Shown piece after piece: positions 8,427-17,343 of a DNA stretch of 64,000 nt. Below the pieces are notes generated by a model. That model made no database searches. It was not told where the DNA came from and worked only from the letters and a program-made list of their open reading frames with translations. The stretch is from JAKEFM01 sp035695825 (lineage in GTDB: Bacteria > Planctomycetota > UBA1135 > JAKEFM01): NCBI GenBank assembly GCA_035695825.1, contig DASRRH010000001.1, positions 124,001 through 188,000 on the forward strand. Direction: 5' to 3'. The position numbers and the translations under genes are program-made. Numbering within the stretch: position 1 is the stretch's first letter; each line of letters opens with the position of its first letter.

Positions 8427-10322
8427 CTACGGCGTGAACAGGACCGTCTCGGGATTCGTCAGCCGGATCCCCGCTCCGATCGTCCCGTCGAGGACCCCTC
8501 CCTGGAGCGCGATCGACGCTCCCGCCGGCGTCGAGGGAGGGATCGAGACCGGGACGAGCCCCTCGCCGGCCAAGTTCGTCGTCCCCCCGGGAGCGCCCGC
8601 GAATCCATCGAAGAAGACGATCGGCGGCGGGAGGAGGGAGAGGTTGAGCAGCCCGAAGGGGAGCGCGGCTCCGGGCGCGACGCCGATCCCGAGGGCGAGG
8701 ACGAACGGGACCGAGGCGCCGCCCGTGACGCCGAGGAAGAGGGTCGAGCCCACGGGGACCGGCGTCGACGGCGTGACTCCGAAGCCGGCGCGGTTCGCCC
8801 AGTTGTTGACCCGCAGCGTCGCCGTGCACGCCGCCGGCTGCACGCCGCCCGGGGACGGTCCGACCTGCCGGTAGATCCGGCAGGTGTCGTCGATCTCGTC
8901 GACGGCGAGGATGTCCGTGTCCCCGTCCCGGTCGTAGTCGACGAGGACGGTGCAGGAGCCGGCGGCGGTCGTCGTGAGGGTGAACGGGTTCACGAAGACC
9001 CCGGCCCCGTCGTTCCGGTAGACGGTGAAGTTCCCGCTCGAGTAGTTCGAGATCGAGAGGTCGAGGTCCCCGTCCCCGTCGAGGTCGGCGAGGTCGACCG
9101 CGACGGGCGTGATTCCGGCCGCGTAGGTCGTCGCGAAGGTGAGCCCTCCGGCCCCGTTCCCGAAGAGGACGCCGGCGTTCGCTTGGCCCTGGTTCGCGAC
9201 GGCGGCGTCCGCGTCTCCGTCCCCGTCGAGGTCGCCCACGGCGATCATCCAGGGGTTCCCGCCGCACGCGACGAGCGCGCTCTGGGTGAAGACGCCCGCG
9301 CCGTTCCCGAGGAGGAGGCTCGCCTGCCCCGAGGCGAGGTTCGCGACGAAGAGGTCGGGCTTCCCGTCCCCGTTCGCGTCGGCGACCGCGACGGAGTGCT
9401 CCCCGCTCCCCCCGCCATTGAAGAAGGTGGCCGGCGCGAAGGTCCCCGTCCCGAGGTTCAGGTGGAGGGCGAGGTTTCCCGTGGCCATGTTCGCGGTGAC
9501 GACGTCCATGTCGCCGTCCCCCTCGGCGTCGAGGACGGCGAGCCCGGTCGTCGTCGACCCCGAGGCGTAGGTGGTCGCCGGGGCGTAGCCCCCCGAGCCG
9601 TTCCCGAGCAGGACCGACATCGAGTTGCCGAGCTGGTTCCCCGTCGCGAGGTCGAGCCACCCGTCCCCGTTGAAGTCGGCCCCTTCGTTCGGGCTCGGCT
9701 CCGATCCGGGCGGGAGAGCGTGGACGACGATCGGCCCGAAGGAGCCGCACCCGTCGTTCAACAGGAGGCGGACGTCGTTCGCGATCTCGTTCGTCGCGCT
9801 CATGTCGGGGGCCCCGTCCCCGTTCACGTCGCCCGCGTTGAACCCGTAGGTCCGGATCGGGCCCTCCCCCGGGAGGCGGAACAGAATGGTCTGGGCGAGG
9901 GAGAAGGTCCCGCTCGCCGGGGCGGGGCGGACGCGGAAGACCGAGAAGAACCCTCCGGGGAGGGGCGCTCCGGTCGCCGCGTGGAGCCCGCTCGAGACGA
10001 GGACGCTCACGAACTCGGCGGGGAAGTAGGGGCGGGCGGGGGAAAAGGAAAGGGTGGTTCCCGTCGCATCGAGGGAGAGCGTCCCCGGCGCCCCCCCGCT
10101 CCAGCGCCCCCAGACCCGGATCGTCTGCGCGTTCACGGTCGCCGGATCGACCGCCGCGCTGAAGGTCAGGGTCACGCGCGCGGCCGGGAGCGCCTCGGCG
10201 TTGTTCGGGGGAATCACGGAGGCGACCGCGACCGGCCCCTGGGCGGCGGCCGATGCCGGGAAGGGGAGGAGCGCGAGGAGCGCAGCGAACGGGAGCCGGG
10301 GGAGGGATCGGCGAGCGTCCAT
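8427..10322 (-). CDS. Secreted FG-GAP/VCBS repeat protein
   Basis: 631 residues with a Sec signal peptide (FAALLALLPFPASAAAQG, cleavage near residue 28). Residues 30-130 look like a bacterial Ig-like domain (IPPNNAEALPAARVTLTFSA). Residues 150-480 hold FG-GAP/VCBS repeats with at least seven calcium-binding DxxGDGxxD loops (DVNGDGAPD, DFNGDGWLD, DANGDGKPD, DLDGDGDAD, DLDGDGDLD and two more degenerate), which fold into a beta-propeller. The last ~110 residues form a separate beta-rich domain ending TPAGASIALQGGVLDG...RLTNPETV; the decayed fragment at 18218-18490 has the same domain type. Start ATG at 10322 has GGAGG 6 bases upstream. Likely a surface or secreted adhesion protein; the ligand is unknown. 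Confidence 0.88.
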   Translation of the reverse strand: MDARRSLPRLPFAALLALLPFPASAAAQGPVAVASVIPPNNAEALPAARVTLTFSAAVDPATVNAQTIRVWGRWSGGAPGTLSLDATGTTLSFSPARPYFPAEFVSVLVSSGLHAATGAPLPGGFFSVFRVRPAPASGTFSLAQTILFRLPGEGPIRTYGFNAGDVNGDGAPDMSATNEIANDVRLLLNDGCGSFGPIVVHALPPGSEPSPNEGADFNGDGWLDLATGNQLGNSMSVLLGNGSGGYAPATTYASGSTTTGLAVLDAEGDGDMDVVTANMATGNLALHLNLGTGTFAPATFFNGGGSGEHSVAVADANGDGKPDLFVANLASGQASLLLGNGAGVFTQSALVACGGNPWMIAVGDLDGDGDADAAVANQGQANAGVLFGNGAGGLTFATTYAAGITPVAVDLADLDGDGDLDLSISNYSSGNFTVYRNDGAGVFVNPFTLTTTAAGSCTVLVDYDRDGDTDILAVDEIDDTCRIYRQVGPSPGGVQPAACTATLRVNNWANRAGFGVTPSTPVPVGSTLFLGVTGGASVPFVLALGIGVAPGAALPFGLLNLSLLPPPIVFFDGFAGAPGGTTNLAGEGLVPVSIPPSTPAGASIALQGGVLDGTIGAGIRLTNPETVLFTP

Positions 10323-10421
10323 GGGGGACCTCCGGCTGGGGAGAGTCGGGGCGCGTCCGAGGCTAGCCGCCGGATGGGCCCGCGGAAACCTGCGATTCGG
10401 GACTCGGCGCGCGCGCGGCGG

Positions 10422-11564
10422 TCAGGGCAGAAACTTCTCCGGGTGCTTGAGCTTCCGCGGCAGGTACTCGGAGATCACGTAGTTCAGCCCCCACTTCGCG
10501 AGCGCCTGCTGCTCGGCGCGGACCCCCATCTTGAGGAGGTGCTCGATCGCGGCCTGCCAGGGCTTGTGCGCCTTGAAGAAGGGATCGTTCTTCAAGGCGT
10601 CCTTCGCGCGCTTGACGTCGACGTCCTGGAGCGGGTGGGTCGCCTCCTGGAGCTTGAAGTCGACGATGTCCTGCGGGGTGACCCCGAGGTAGCGCGCCTG
10701 CGGGACGCAGAAGAACTGGTTGATGTGGGCCGCGTTCCCGGAGCCCACCTTGAGCGTGCGGTAGATGTTCGAGATCCCGTAGGGATCGCAGTCGACGAAG
10801 GCGTAGACGGGGAGCTTCTTCTCGTCCGCGAGGCGGCGGATGAACCGGCGGGTCGCCCGCGTCGGCACCCCCGCCGTCTCGACGAGGATGCAGTTCGCGG
10901 TCCTCCAGTACTTGTGGTAGTTCAGGCGCTGGAACATCCCCCCCGTCTCGATCGCGAGGAGGAAGGCCCCCTTCGTCTCGAACCCGAGGTGCTCGACGGA
11001 GTGGGGGATCGTGTAGCCCCCGCTCCCCATGTTCGCGCAGTCCGTCCGGACCTCCTTCCCCGTCTCGGGGTCGCGGTCGATGACGACGAGCGGGCCGACG
11101 ACGGTCCCGCCGTGCTCCTCGGGGTAGAAGCGCAGCTGCTCCCGAGTGACCCCCTCGAGGGAGAACATCGCCTCGATGTCGTCCATCACGGCGTCCGACT
11201 CGGGCTGCTCCGCGAACTTCGCGTCCTGCCAGTTCTTCGAGACGTAGTAGGCCTCCCGCTTCGTCGCGAAGTCGTCCGCCTCGACCATCTCCTTCGAGAG
11301 GGCCATCAGCCGCAGCGTCTGCGCGAAGGTCTTGACCGTGTTGACCGTGAGCGTGCGGACGGAGCGGCCGCGGCCGAGCTCGAAGAACCCGGTCCTCGGG
11401 TCGTAGCGGACGTTTCCGAGCGAGCGGGTCGGGAAGCGGACCTCGGGCTTCCCCTTCTTCAGGATCGTCCCGTGGATCGAGGAGGCGGTGTCCGTGATGC
11501 AGGCGACCGTCTTCTTGTCGATCCCGTCGCCGCCGGGGCGGGCGGCCTTCTTCGTCGTGGCCAT
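10422..11564 (-). CDS. top6A: DNA topoisomerase VI subunit A (Spo11-like)
   Basis: 380 residues, the usual length for the A subunit. It makes the DNA double-strand break in type IIB topoisomerases. The catalytic tyrosine is in TKREAYYVSKNW (Y106/Y107) of the winged-helix 5Y-CAP domain. The Toprim domain shows the conserved Glu in FLLAIETGGM (E206) and DxD in FVDCDPYGISNIYR (D258, D260). The C-terminus has the TPQDIVDFKLQ and LPRKL segments seen in archaeal Top6A. The gene lies 16 bases after the B-subunit gene on the same strand, the usual topoVI arrangement, so a functional A2B2 enzyme is likely. Type IIB enzymes are mainly archaeal and plant, so the presence in a bacterial genome is notable. 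The N-terminus is slightly basic and Ala-rich. Confidence 0.93.
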   Translation of the reverse strand: MATTKKAARPGGDGIDKKTVACITDTASSIHGTILKKGKPEVRFPTRSLGNVRYDPRTGFFELGRGRSVRTLTVNTVKTFAQTLRLMALSKEMVEADDFATKREAYYVSKNWQDAKFAEQPESDAVMDDIEAMFSLEGVTREQLRFYPEEHGGTVVGPLVVIDRDPETGKEVRTDCANMGSGGYTIPHSVEHLGFETKGAFLLAIETGGMFQRLNYHKYWRTANCILVETAGVPTRATRRFIRRLADEKKLPVYAFVDCDPYGISNIYRTLKVGSGNAAHINQFFCVPQARYLGVTPQDIVDFKLQEATHPLQDVDVKRAKDALKNDPFFKAHKPWQAAIEHLLKMGVRAEQQALAKWGLNYVISEYLPRKLKHPEKFLP

Positions 11565-11580
11565 GCGGGCTCCTTCGCGC

Positions 11581-13476
11581 TCATTCGAACTTGCGGCTGC
11601 GTTCGAGCGTGTCCGTCAGGACCGCCACCGCCTTCTCGCGCTCGGGATCCTTCAGGCCGAGGATCTCCTGGAGGCCGATCCCGATGTGGGGGATGTACTT
11701 CTCGATGTAGGAGCGCTTCTTCCACTCGTCGACGAGCCGGCGCCCCTTCCGGAGGTAGGTCGCGAGGCGCCGGCCGACCTCGAAGAGGGCGAGGCGGATC
11801 TCCTTCCCGATCTCGGGGTAGGAGGCGATCGCCTCCTTCGACTCCGAGGTGAAGGGCACCCAGACCGAGGCCATGTGGACGAAGAGGACGGCCGGGCCGA
11901 CGGGGAGGGCGCCGCGGGGCTGCGCGAGGCCGTAGGCCTTCCAGTTCGTCGCGATCACCGACTTCGTGATCGCGCAGGAGGACTGCTGGTAGAGGAGGGG
12001 GACGCGGTTCGCGAACCGGAGCAGCCGGATCGGCTCGTCCGCGTCGGCGAGGAGCGTCTCCTCGGCCTTCTTCTTCGCCGTCGCCCGGATCTTCCCCGTC
12101 GCCTCGTCCACCTCGACGCCGAAGCCGCCGGGCTTGCCGTAGGCGAGCCCGACCTCGAGGAGGAAGGGGTTGCCGCGGTAGACGGCGGGAGAACGGCTGG
12201 CGGCCGTGTAGAAGTCGGCCTCGACCTCCTTCTTCAGCCCCGCGAGGATCCCCTCCTCGCCGATCGGGGCGATGCAGTCGGTCGGCGGGGCCATGATCTT
12301 CGTCGCGGCGATCGCGCGGTGGAGCTTGTCCGCGTCCTCCCGCGCGATGCGCCTCGGCCGCGCGTTCGGCGGCAGGCCGGCCGCCGCGCAGATCTCCTTC
12401 GCCGTCTTCGGACCGATGCGGCAGAAGTCCCCCTGGAGGAACCCGACGAGCCAGTGGGAGGCCGTCTCTTGGAGCATCTTCTGGAGCATCCCGAGCTCGA
12501 CGCCATGGGGGTGGGGGCGGATCGCGCGGACCTCGCGGGGGAGCGCCTCCGTCCCGCGTTCAAAGATCCGCGTCTCCCCGCCGGGATCGAGGTAGACGAG
12601 GCGGACGTGGGGGTTGCCGACGGCGGTCTGGCGGAGGTACTCGTCGACCGAGCGCGCCCCCTTCAGGTACTCCCCCTGGAGCTCGATCTCGACCCGCGTC
12701 CCGTGGTCGGGGGTCCAGTCGACCTCCTCGTCCTTCAGGGCGATCGGCTCGTTCTTCTTCGCGTCGATCGCGATCTCGAAGCGGTGCGCCTTCTTCCCCT
12801 TCCCCGTCTTCGAGACGATGACGACGGGCCTCCCCGTCGTGAGCTGGCCGTACATGCCGGCGGCCGAGATCCCGATCCCCTGCTGGCCGCGCTGCTGCTT
12901 CAGGGTGTGGAACTTCGAGCCGTAGAGGAGTTTCCCGAAGATCCGCGGGATCTGCTTGCGGACGATCCCCGGGCCGTTGTCCTGGACGGCGATCCGGAAC
13001 CGGTCCTCCGTCCCGGCGATCGGTGCGATCTCGACGGCGAGGTCGGGGGGGAACCCGGCCTCCTCGCAGGCGTCGAGGGAGTTGTCGACCGCCTCCTTGA
13101 CCGCGGTGAGGAGGGCCTTCCGCGGGTGGTCGAAGCCGAGGAGGTGGCGGTTCTTCGTGAAGAACTCGGCGACGGAGATCTCCCGCTGCCGTTCCCCGAG
13201 CTCCTCGGCGGTGACCCGGGCGCGGGGCGGCGCGGCGGCGGGGGCCTCCGCGGCGGCCGCGCCGTCCTCCTTCTCCTCCCCGTCCCGCTTCGCGCCCTCG
13301 AAATCGAGCGCCCGCGTCGCGGGGGAGCGCCCCGCCTTCTTCTTCTTCCCGGACCGTGCCTCGGCCGCGCGGGGCTTCGCCGCGGCCTTCTTCTTCGGCG
13401 GTCGCTTCGCGATCAAGGCCGTCGGCGCCTCTTCGGAGAACAGGGGAAGCCCGTCGGCGGGCCGTGCCTTCTTCAC
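11581..13476 (-). CDS. top6B: DNA topoisomerase VI subunit B (GHKL ATPase)
   Basis: 631 residues from the GTG at 13476, chosen because GGGAGAAG lies 5-6 bases upstream; the ATG at 13533 has no ribosome site and overlaps a TATAGA -10 box. A basic, low-complexity tail (about 1-95, rich in Lys, Ala and Pro) precedes the ATPase domain. GHKL motifs are clear: EAVDNSLDACEEAG (N box), VQDNGPGI (G1), GQQGIGISAAGMYGQ (G2). An H2TH segment (LPPNARPRRIAREDADKLH) and the transducer follow, with the switch region PPTDCIAPIGEEGI. Together with the A subunit it would relax and decatenate DNA using ATP. The lysine-rich N-terminal extension is not typical of archaeal B subunits. Confidence 0.93.
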   Translation of the reverse strand: MKKARPADGLPLFSEEAPTALIAKRPPKKKAAAKPRAAEARSGKKKKAGRSPATRALDFEGAKRDGEEKEDGAAAAEAPAAAPPRARVTAEELGERQREISVAEFFTKNRHLLGFDHPRKALLTAVKEAVDNSLDACEEAGFPPDLAVEIAPIAGTEDRFRIAVQDNGPGIVRKQIPRIFGKLLYGSKFHTLKQQRGQQGIGISAAGMYGQLTTGRPVVIVSKTGKGKKAHRFEIAIDAKKNEPIALKDEEVDWTPDHGTRVEIELQGEYLKGARSVDEYLRQTAVGNPHVRLVYLDPGGETRIFERGTEALPREVRAIRPHPHGVELGMLQKMLQETASHWLVGFLQGDFCRIGPKTAKEICAAAGLPPNARPRRIAREDADKLHRAIAATKIMAPPTDCIAPIGEEGILAGLKKEVEADFYTAASRSPAVYRGNPFLLEVGLAYGKPGGFGVEVDEATGKIRATAKKKAEETLLADADEPIRLLRFANRVPLLYQQSSCAITKSVIATNWKAYGLAQPRGALPVGPAVLFVHMASVWVPFTSESKEAIASYPEIGKEIRLALFEVGRRLATYLRKGRRLVDEWKKRSYIEKYIPHIGIGLQEILGLKDPEREKAVAVLTDTLERSRKFE

Positions 13477-13532
13477 GCAGTCTTCTCCCGGCCCCGCGGC
13501 CCCGGGCTCCCACCCGGCGCGGGGGGCGCGCA

Positions 13533-13538
13533 TCTATA
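13533..13538 (-). promoter_or_regulatory. -10 element (TATAGA) of the topoisomerase VI operon
   Basis: TATAGA on the minus strand, about 57 bases before the GTG start of the B subunit. The same hexamer occurs before the HNH gene (53092-53097) and the glycyl-tRNA synthetase gene (27212-27217). The rest of the 13534-13682 gap has only short GC-rich hairpins (for example GCCCG 13550-13554 with CGGGC 13559-13563). Confidence 0.4.
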
Positions 13539-13682
13539 GCGGAACGAGCCCGCTTCGCAACGGGCAGAGCCCCGGCGGGGCGAGCCCTCGAGTCCGCGCG
13601 CCCTCCTCCCTCCACCGGCGCTCCGACGTTTGCGCGGGCGGGTGGCCGGAGGGCGCGTCCGTCCGATCGACGAAGGTCCCCT

Positions 13683-16600
13683 TCAGCGCAGCGAACCGAT
13701 GTAGACGAACGGCGCCCAGAAGAAGGGGTGTCCCGATTCCGCGGCCCCGGGCCCCGCGTCGCTCCACGCCCCACGCTTGTCCCCGGACCTGCGCACGGCC
13801 AACTTCGCTTCCCGCAAGGCCCGCGAGGGCGAGAGCCCTTCCTCCAGGGCTCTCCGATAGAACGCCTCCATCGTCTCCACCGCCGTCCGTTCCTCGACCC
13901 GCCACAGGCTCGCCACGACGCCGCGCGCGCCGGCGTAGAGGAACGCCCGCGCGATCGACTCCACCCCCTCGCCCGCCCGGACCTCCCCCCGGGCGGTCTG
14001 GCATCCGGAGAGGACGACGAGGTCCGCGTCGAGATCGAGCTCGAGGGCGTCGGCGATCGCGAAGAAGCCTTCCTCCCCCTCCCCGGACGAGAGCGCGATC
14101 CCGGTGCGCTCCGGGAACTCGCGGTCGACGGAGCCGTGGGTCGCGAGGTGGAGGACCGAATAGGCGCGGAGATCGCCCCGTAGACGGAGGCGGGAGGCGT
14201 GCCTGCCGAGGTGGAGGTCGACCCGGTGCAGGGAGAGCGAACCGCTCCTCTCCCCGGAGAGCCTCTCGAGCGAGCGGCGGGCCTCCTCCTCCCCGGGACC
14301 GAGGAGGAGGCGCGCGAGGTCGAGCCCCTCGCGGCGCGTGTTCGCCAGGCGGGGGAGGCGGCTTGCGTCGGGCGCCGCGCGCCAGGCGGGGGGGGGCGGG
14401 ATCGAAACCGATCCGGCGGGCCCTCCGACCGCGACCGCTGCGCTCTCCGGAGGGTAGACGGGATCGGCGAGGACGAGGGCCCGCTCCCCTCCGCGATGGA
14501 TCCCGAGCGCGGCGAGCTCGACGAGCACGGGAGAGGAAGGGGCGTAGGAGACCTCGTAGCGGTCGCCGACGAACGCGAGGTCGGCGAATCGTTCCCCGCT
14601 CCCCGGCATCACGAGCGCTTCGAAGGGAAGGCCCGCGAGCGCGCCGGTCGGGACGACGACGAGGCGCTCGACACCCTCCTTCCCCTGCCGCAGGACAGGG
14701 GCGAGCAGCCGCTCGAAGAGGGCTCTCCCCGCGGCGGCGATCTCGCGGGGCGCGACGGCGGGCTCGAGCGAAGTGAGGAAGGAGAGGTACTCCTCGACGT
14801 CCCCTTGCAGCGCGCCGCGGTCGCCGAGGTCGAGGAAGACGAGGTCCCGCTCCGTCAGGACGTAGGCGTAGAGTCGCTTCTCCCCCTCCGCGTACTCGAC
14901 GAGCGCCGTCTTCGCCCCGAGGAGCCCTCGCACCGCGTCCGGTTCGGCTCCCGCGGGCGCGTCGAGCGCCGCGTCCCTCGGCGAGATCTCCGCGATCCCG
15001 CGCGCCAGCTCCTGCGCCTTCGAGAGGAGCGCTCTCGCGTCCTCCCGGAGCGCCTCGACCTCCTCCACGGGCCTGCGATCGCCGATCGCCTGCGACACCC
15101 GCTCCAGCGCCCGATCCCGAGCGGCGAGGGTCTCCCGTCTCTCCCCGCGGAGGCGGATCACGTCGGCCGTGCGTCCGCCCGCGCGATGCTCCGCGATCCC
15201 CTCGAGCAGCGTGCGCCCTTTCCAGCGGCCCGCTTCCCGGAATCCTTCCGCGATCGCCTGCGAGCGGGCTGCGAGCTCGGCTCCCTCCCCCGCCCGCAGC
15301 GCCGTGAGGTCCTGGGCGACCTCGGCCCAGGGGGACCAGCGCGATCGCCACCCCGTCGCCTCGCGCGGTCCGACCGCATCGAGGAAGGGCTGCTCGAGCG
15401 CCCGGTCCGCGCGCCGGAGCAGGCCGAGCGCTTCCGCCGCGTTCCGGTCCGCGAGGGCGGCGCGGGCGAGGGTCTGGAGGGAGTAGAGCGTCCGGTCCAC
15501 GACCCCCATCTCCTCGTAGAGAGCGAGCGCGGCGCGGGCGAGAGGCCGCGCCCTCGCGAGATCTCCGAGGGAGGCGCAGAGGGTTCCGAGGTTGTCGAGC
15601 GCCCGGGCCTCCGCGGAGCGGTCGCCGATCTCGCGGGCGAGCGCGAGGGATTGCTCGTGGCACTCGCGCGCCCGGGCGGGGTCGCCGAGGGTGGCGTACG
15701 CGTGACCGAGGCTCCCGAGTGCCCCCGCCTCCCCCGCCCGGTCGCCGATCTCGCGGGCGAGCGCGAGGGAGTTCTCGTCGTACTCCCGCGCGCGCGCGTA
15801 GTCCCCGACCGAAAGACAGACGCCGCCGAGGTTCCCGATGGCCGCCGCCTCTCCCACCCTGTGGCCGATCTCGCGAAAGCGGGAGAGGGACTCCTCGTAG
15901 CGCGCCCGGGCCGTCGCGAGGTCCCCGAGGTCGCCATGGACGTCGCCGAGGTGCAGGAGGGCCGGCGCCTCCTCCTCGCGGTTGCCGGTCTCGCGGGCGA
16001 GGGCCAGGTGTCGCTCGTCGACCTCGCGGGCCTTCTCGTAGTCCCCGAGGAAGTCTTGGACCTCGCCGAGGTTCCCGAGGGCCTTCGTCTCTCCCGCCCG
16101 GTCGCCCAGCTCGCGAGAGAGGGCGAGACCGTCCTCGTGGTACTCCCGGGCCTTCGAGTAGTCGCCGATGGAAACGAAGACGTTCCCGAGGTTGCCGAGG
16201 GCCTTCGCCTCTCCCGCCCGGTCGCCGAGCGCGCGAACGAGGGCGAGGTCGCGCTCGTGGCACTCCCGGGCCCTCGCGGAGTCCCCGAGGAAGCCGTGGA
16301 CGATCCCCAGGTTGCCGAGCGCCCTCGCCTCTCCGGCCCGGTCGCCGAGCTCGCGGGCGAGGAGGAGGTGGCGCTCGAGGATCTCCCGCGCCCCCGCGTA
16401 GTCGCCGGCCGAGATGCTGACGGTCCCGAGGTTGCCGAGGGCCGTCGCCTCCCCGCCGCGGTCGCCGAGCGCGCGGGAGAGGGCGAGGTCGCGCTCGTGG
16501 CACTCCCGCGCCCTCGCCACGTCCCCGAGGGATTGGAAGACGAGGCCGAGATTGCAGAGGCCCTTCGCTTCCCCGACGCGGTCGCCCCGCTCCCGGAACA

Positions 16601-17297
16601 GGGCGAGCGACTCCTCGTGGCGCTCCCGCGCCGCGACGGCATCCCCGAGGGCGAGCTGGACCGTGCCGAGATTCCCGAGGGCCGCCGCTTCCCCCGCCCG
16701 GTCGCCGAGCCCCCGGTGGAGATCGAGGGCGGTCTCGAAGGCGAGCCTGGCCTGCGGGAACTGCGAGAGGGAATACCGCTTCTTCCCCTCCTCCATGAGG
16801 TGGGCCGCCGCCCCCCTCCCGTCTCCCCGCGCGAGCGCCCGCTCCGCCGCCTTCGACCGGAACGCGATCCCCGCGTCGAGGAGCGCGACTCCGGACGGTC
16901 GCGGGGCCTCTCCCGGAACGATCGTCAGGGTGAACTCCCCGCTTCCTCCCTTCACCGTGGAAGCGAGGATCCGGTAGCGGGCCTCCCCGCCGGCTCCCAG
17001 CACGAGCCGTGCGTTCGTCTCCACCGCCGCGTTGTCGTCCTCCGCGACGACCTCGCCTCCCTCCCTCTCCACGCGCAGGAGGGCGTCGAAGTCGTACGAC
17101 TCGAGCAGGATCGTCAGGGGACCCGTCGTTTCGGCGACGAGCTCGAAGACGCGCGCGGGGCTCCCCGACGGGGACGGCCCGAGCACGCCCCGGATCGTCT
17201 CGCCGATTCGGAGCGGAGAATCTTGGAGACGGGGGGCGAGGTCGCCCTGCGGGGAGAGGAAGCCGAGGGGGGCTGCAGAAAGGAGGAGGAGCCTCAT
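13683..17297 (-). CDS. Secreted or membrane-associated TPR-CHAT protein (caspase-like peptidase)
   Basis: 1204 residues from ATG at 17297, which begins a short signal-like sequence (MRLLLLSAAPLGFLSPQG). Residues about 25-120 resemble a beta-sandwich pre-peptidase domain (LESYDFDALLRVEREGG, then AEDDNAAVETNARL). Residues about 150-570 hold ten nearly identical 40-residue TPR units (consensus LGNLGxVxxxxGDYARAREx). The C-terminal ~400 residues are a CHAT domain with catalytic His in VLHLATHGSVD (about 1054) and Cys in VVLSGCQTARGEV (about 1099). CHAT proteases are clan CD peptidases that cleave after recognition by the TPR scaffold. The gene upstream encodes an anti-sigma-like membrane protein; a signalling or regulated-proteolysis role is inferred. 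No CRISPR genes are near. Confidence 0.88.
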   Translation of the reverse strand: MRLLLLSAAPLGFLSPQGDLAPRLQDSPLRIGETIRGVLGPSPSGSPARVFELVAETTGPLTILLESYDFDALLRVEREGGEVVAEDDNAAVETNARLVLGAGGEARYRILASTVKGGSGEFTLTIVPGEAPRPSGVALLDAGIAFRSKAAERALARGDGRGAAAHLMEEGKKRYSLSQFPQARLAFETALDLHRGLGDRAGEAAALGNLGTVQLALGDAVAARERHEESLALFRERGDRVGEAKGLCNLGLVFQSLGDVARARECHERDLALSRALGDRGGEATALGNLGTVSISAGDYAGAREILERHLLLARELGDRAGEARALGNLGIVHGFLGDSARARECHERDLALVRALGDRAGEAKALGNLGNVFVSIGDYSKAREYHEDGLALSRELGDRAGETKALGNLGEVQDFLGDYEKAREVDERHLALARETGNREEEAPALLHLGDVHGDLGDLATARARYEESLSRFREIGHRVGEAAAIGNLGGVCLSVGDYARAREYDENSLALAREIGDRAGEAGALGSLGHAYATLGDPARARECHEQSLALAREIGDRSAEARALDNLGTLCASLGDLARARPLARAALALYEEMGVVDRTLYSLQTLARAALADRNAAEALGLLRRADRALEQPFLDAVGPREATGWRSRWSPWAEVAQDLTALRAGEGAELAARSQAIAEGFREAGRWKGRTLLEGIAEHRAGGRTADVIRLRGERRETLAARDRALERVSQAIGDRRPVEEVEALREDARALLSKAQELARGIAEISPRDAALDAPAGAEPDAVRGLLGAKTALVEYAEGEKRLYAYVLTERDLVFLDLGDRGALQGDVEEYLSFLTSLEPAVAPREIAAAGRALFERLLAPVLRQGKEGVERLVVVPTGALAGLPFEALVMPGSGERFADLAFVGDRYEVSYAPSSPVLVELAALGIHRGGERALVLADPVYPPESAAVAVGGPAGSVSIPPPPAWRAAPDASRLPRLANTRREGLDLARLLLGPGEEEARRSLERLSGERSGSLSLHRVDLHLGRHASRLRLRGDLRAYSVLHLATHGSVDREFPERTGIALSSGEGEEGFFAIADALELDLDADLVVLSGCQTARGEVRAGEGVESIARAFLYAGARGVVASLWRVEERTAVETMEAFYRRALEEGLSPSRALREAKLAVRRSGDKRGAWSDAGPGAAESGHPFFWAPFVYIGSLR
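15530..16740. repeat. Ten tandem 120-bp units encoding 40-residue TPR repeats
   Basis: Within the CHAT gene. Units start at each LGNLG-type motif and keep a strict 40-codon period; most differ at only a few positions, such as LGNLGTVQLALGD, LCNLGLVFQSLGD, LGNLGNVFVSIGD and LGNLGGVCLSVGD. The high DNA similarity suggests recent unit duplication or gene conversion. Confidence 0.85.
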
Positions 17298-17343
17298 CCC
17301 TCGCAGCGCCTCCGGCGCCTGGCGACCGCTCGTTCGGCGACGG

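Noticed and set aside
15530..16740. Regular 120-bp repeats as a CRISPR-like or satellite array
   Set aside because: The period is 40 codons exactly and each unit encodes a TPR; there are no spacers.
13683..17297. TPR-CHAT protein as a Craspase (type III-E CRISPR) component
   Set aside because: No gRAMP/Cas7-11 gene, no CRISPR repeats, and it has a signal-like N-terminus and a membrane anti-sigma-like neighbour.
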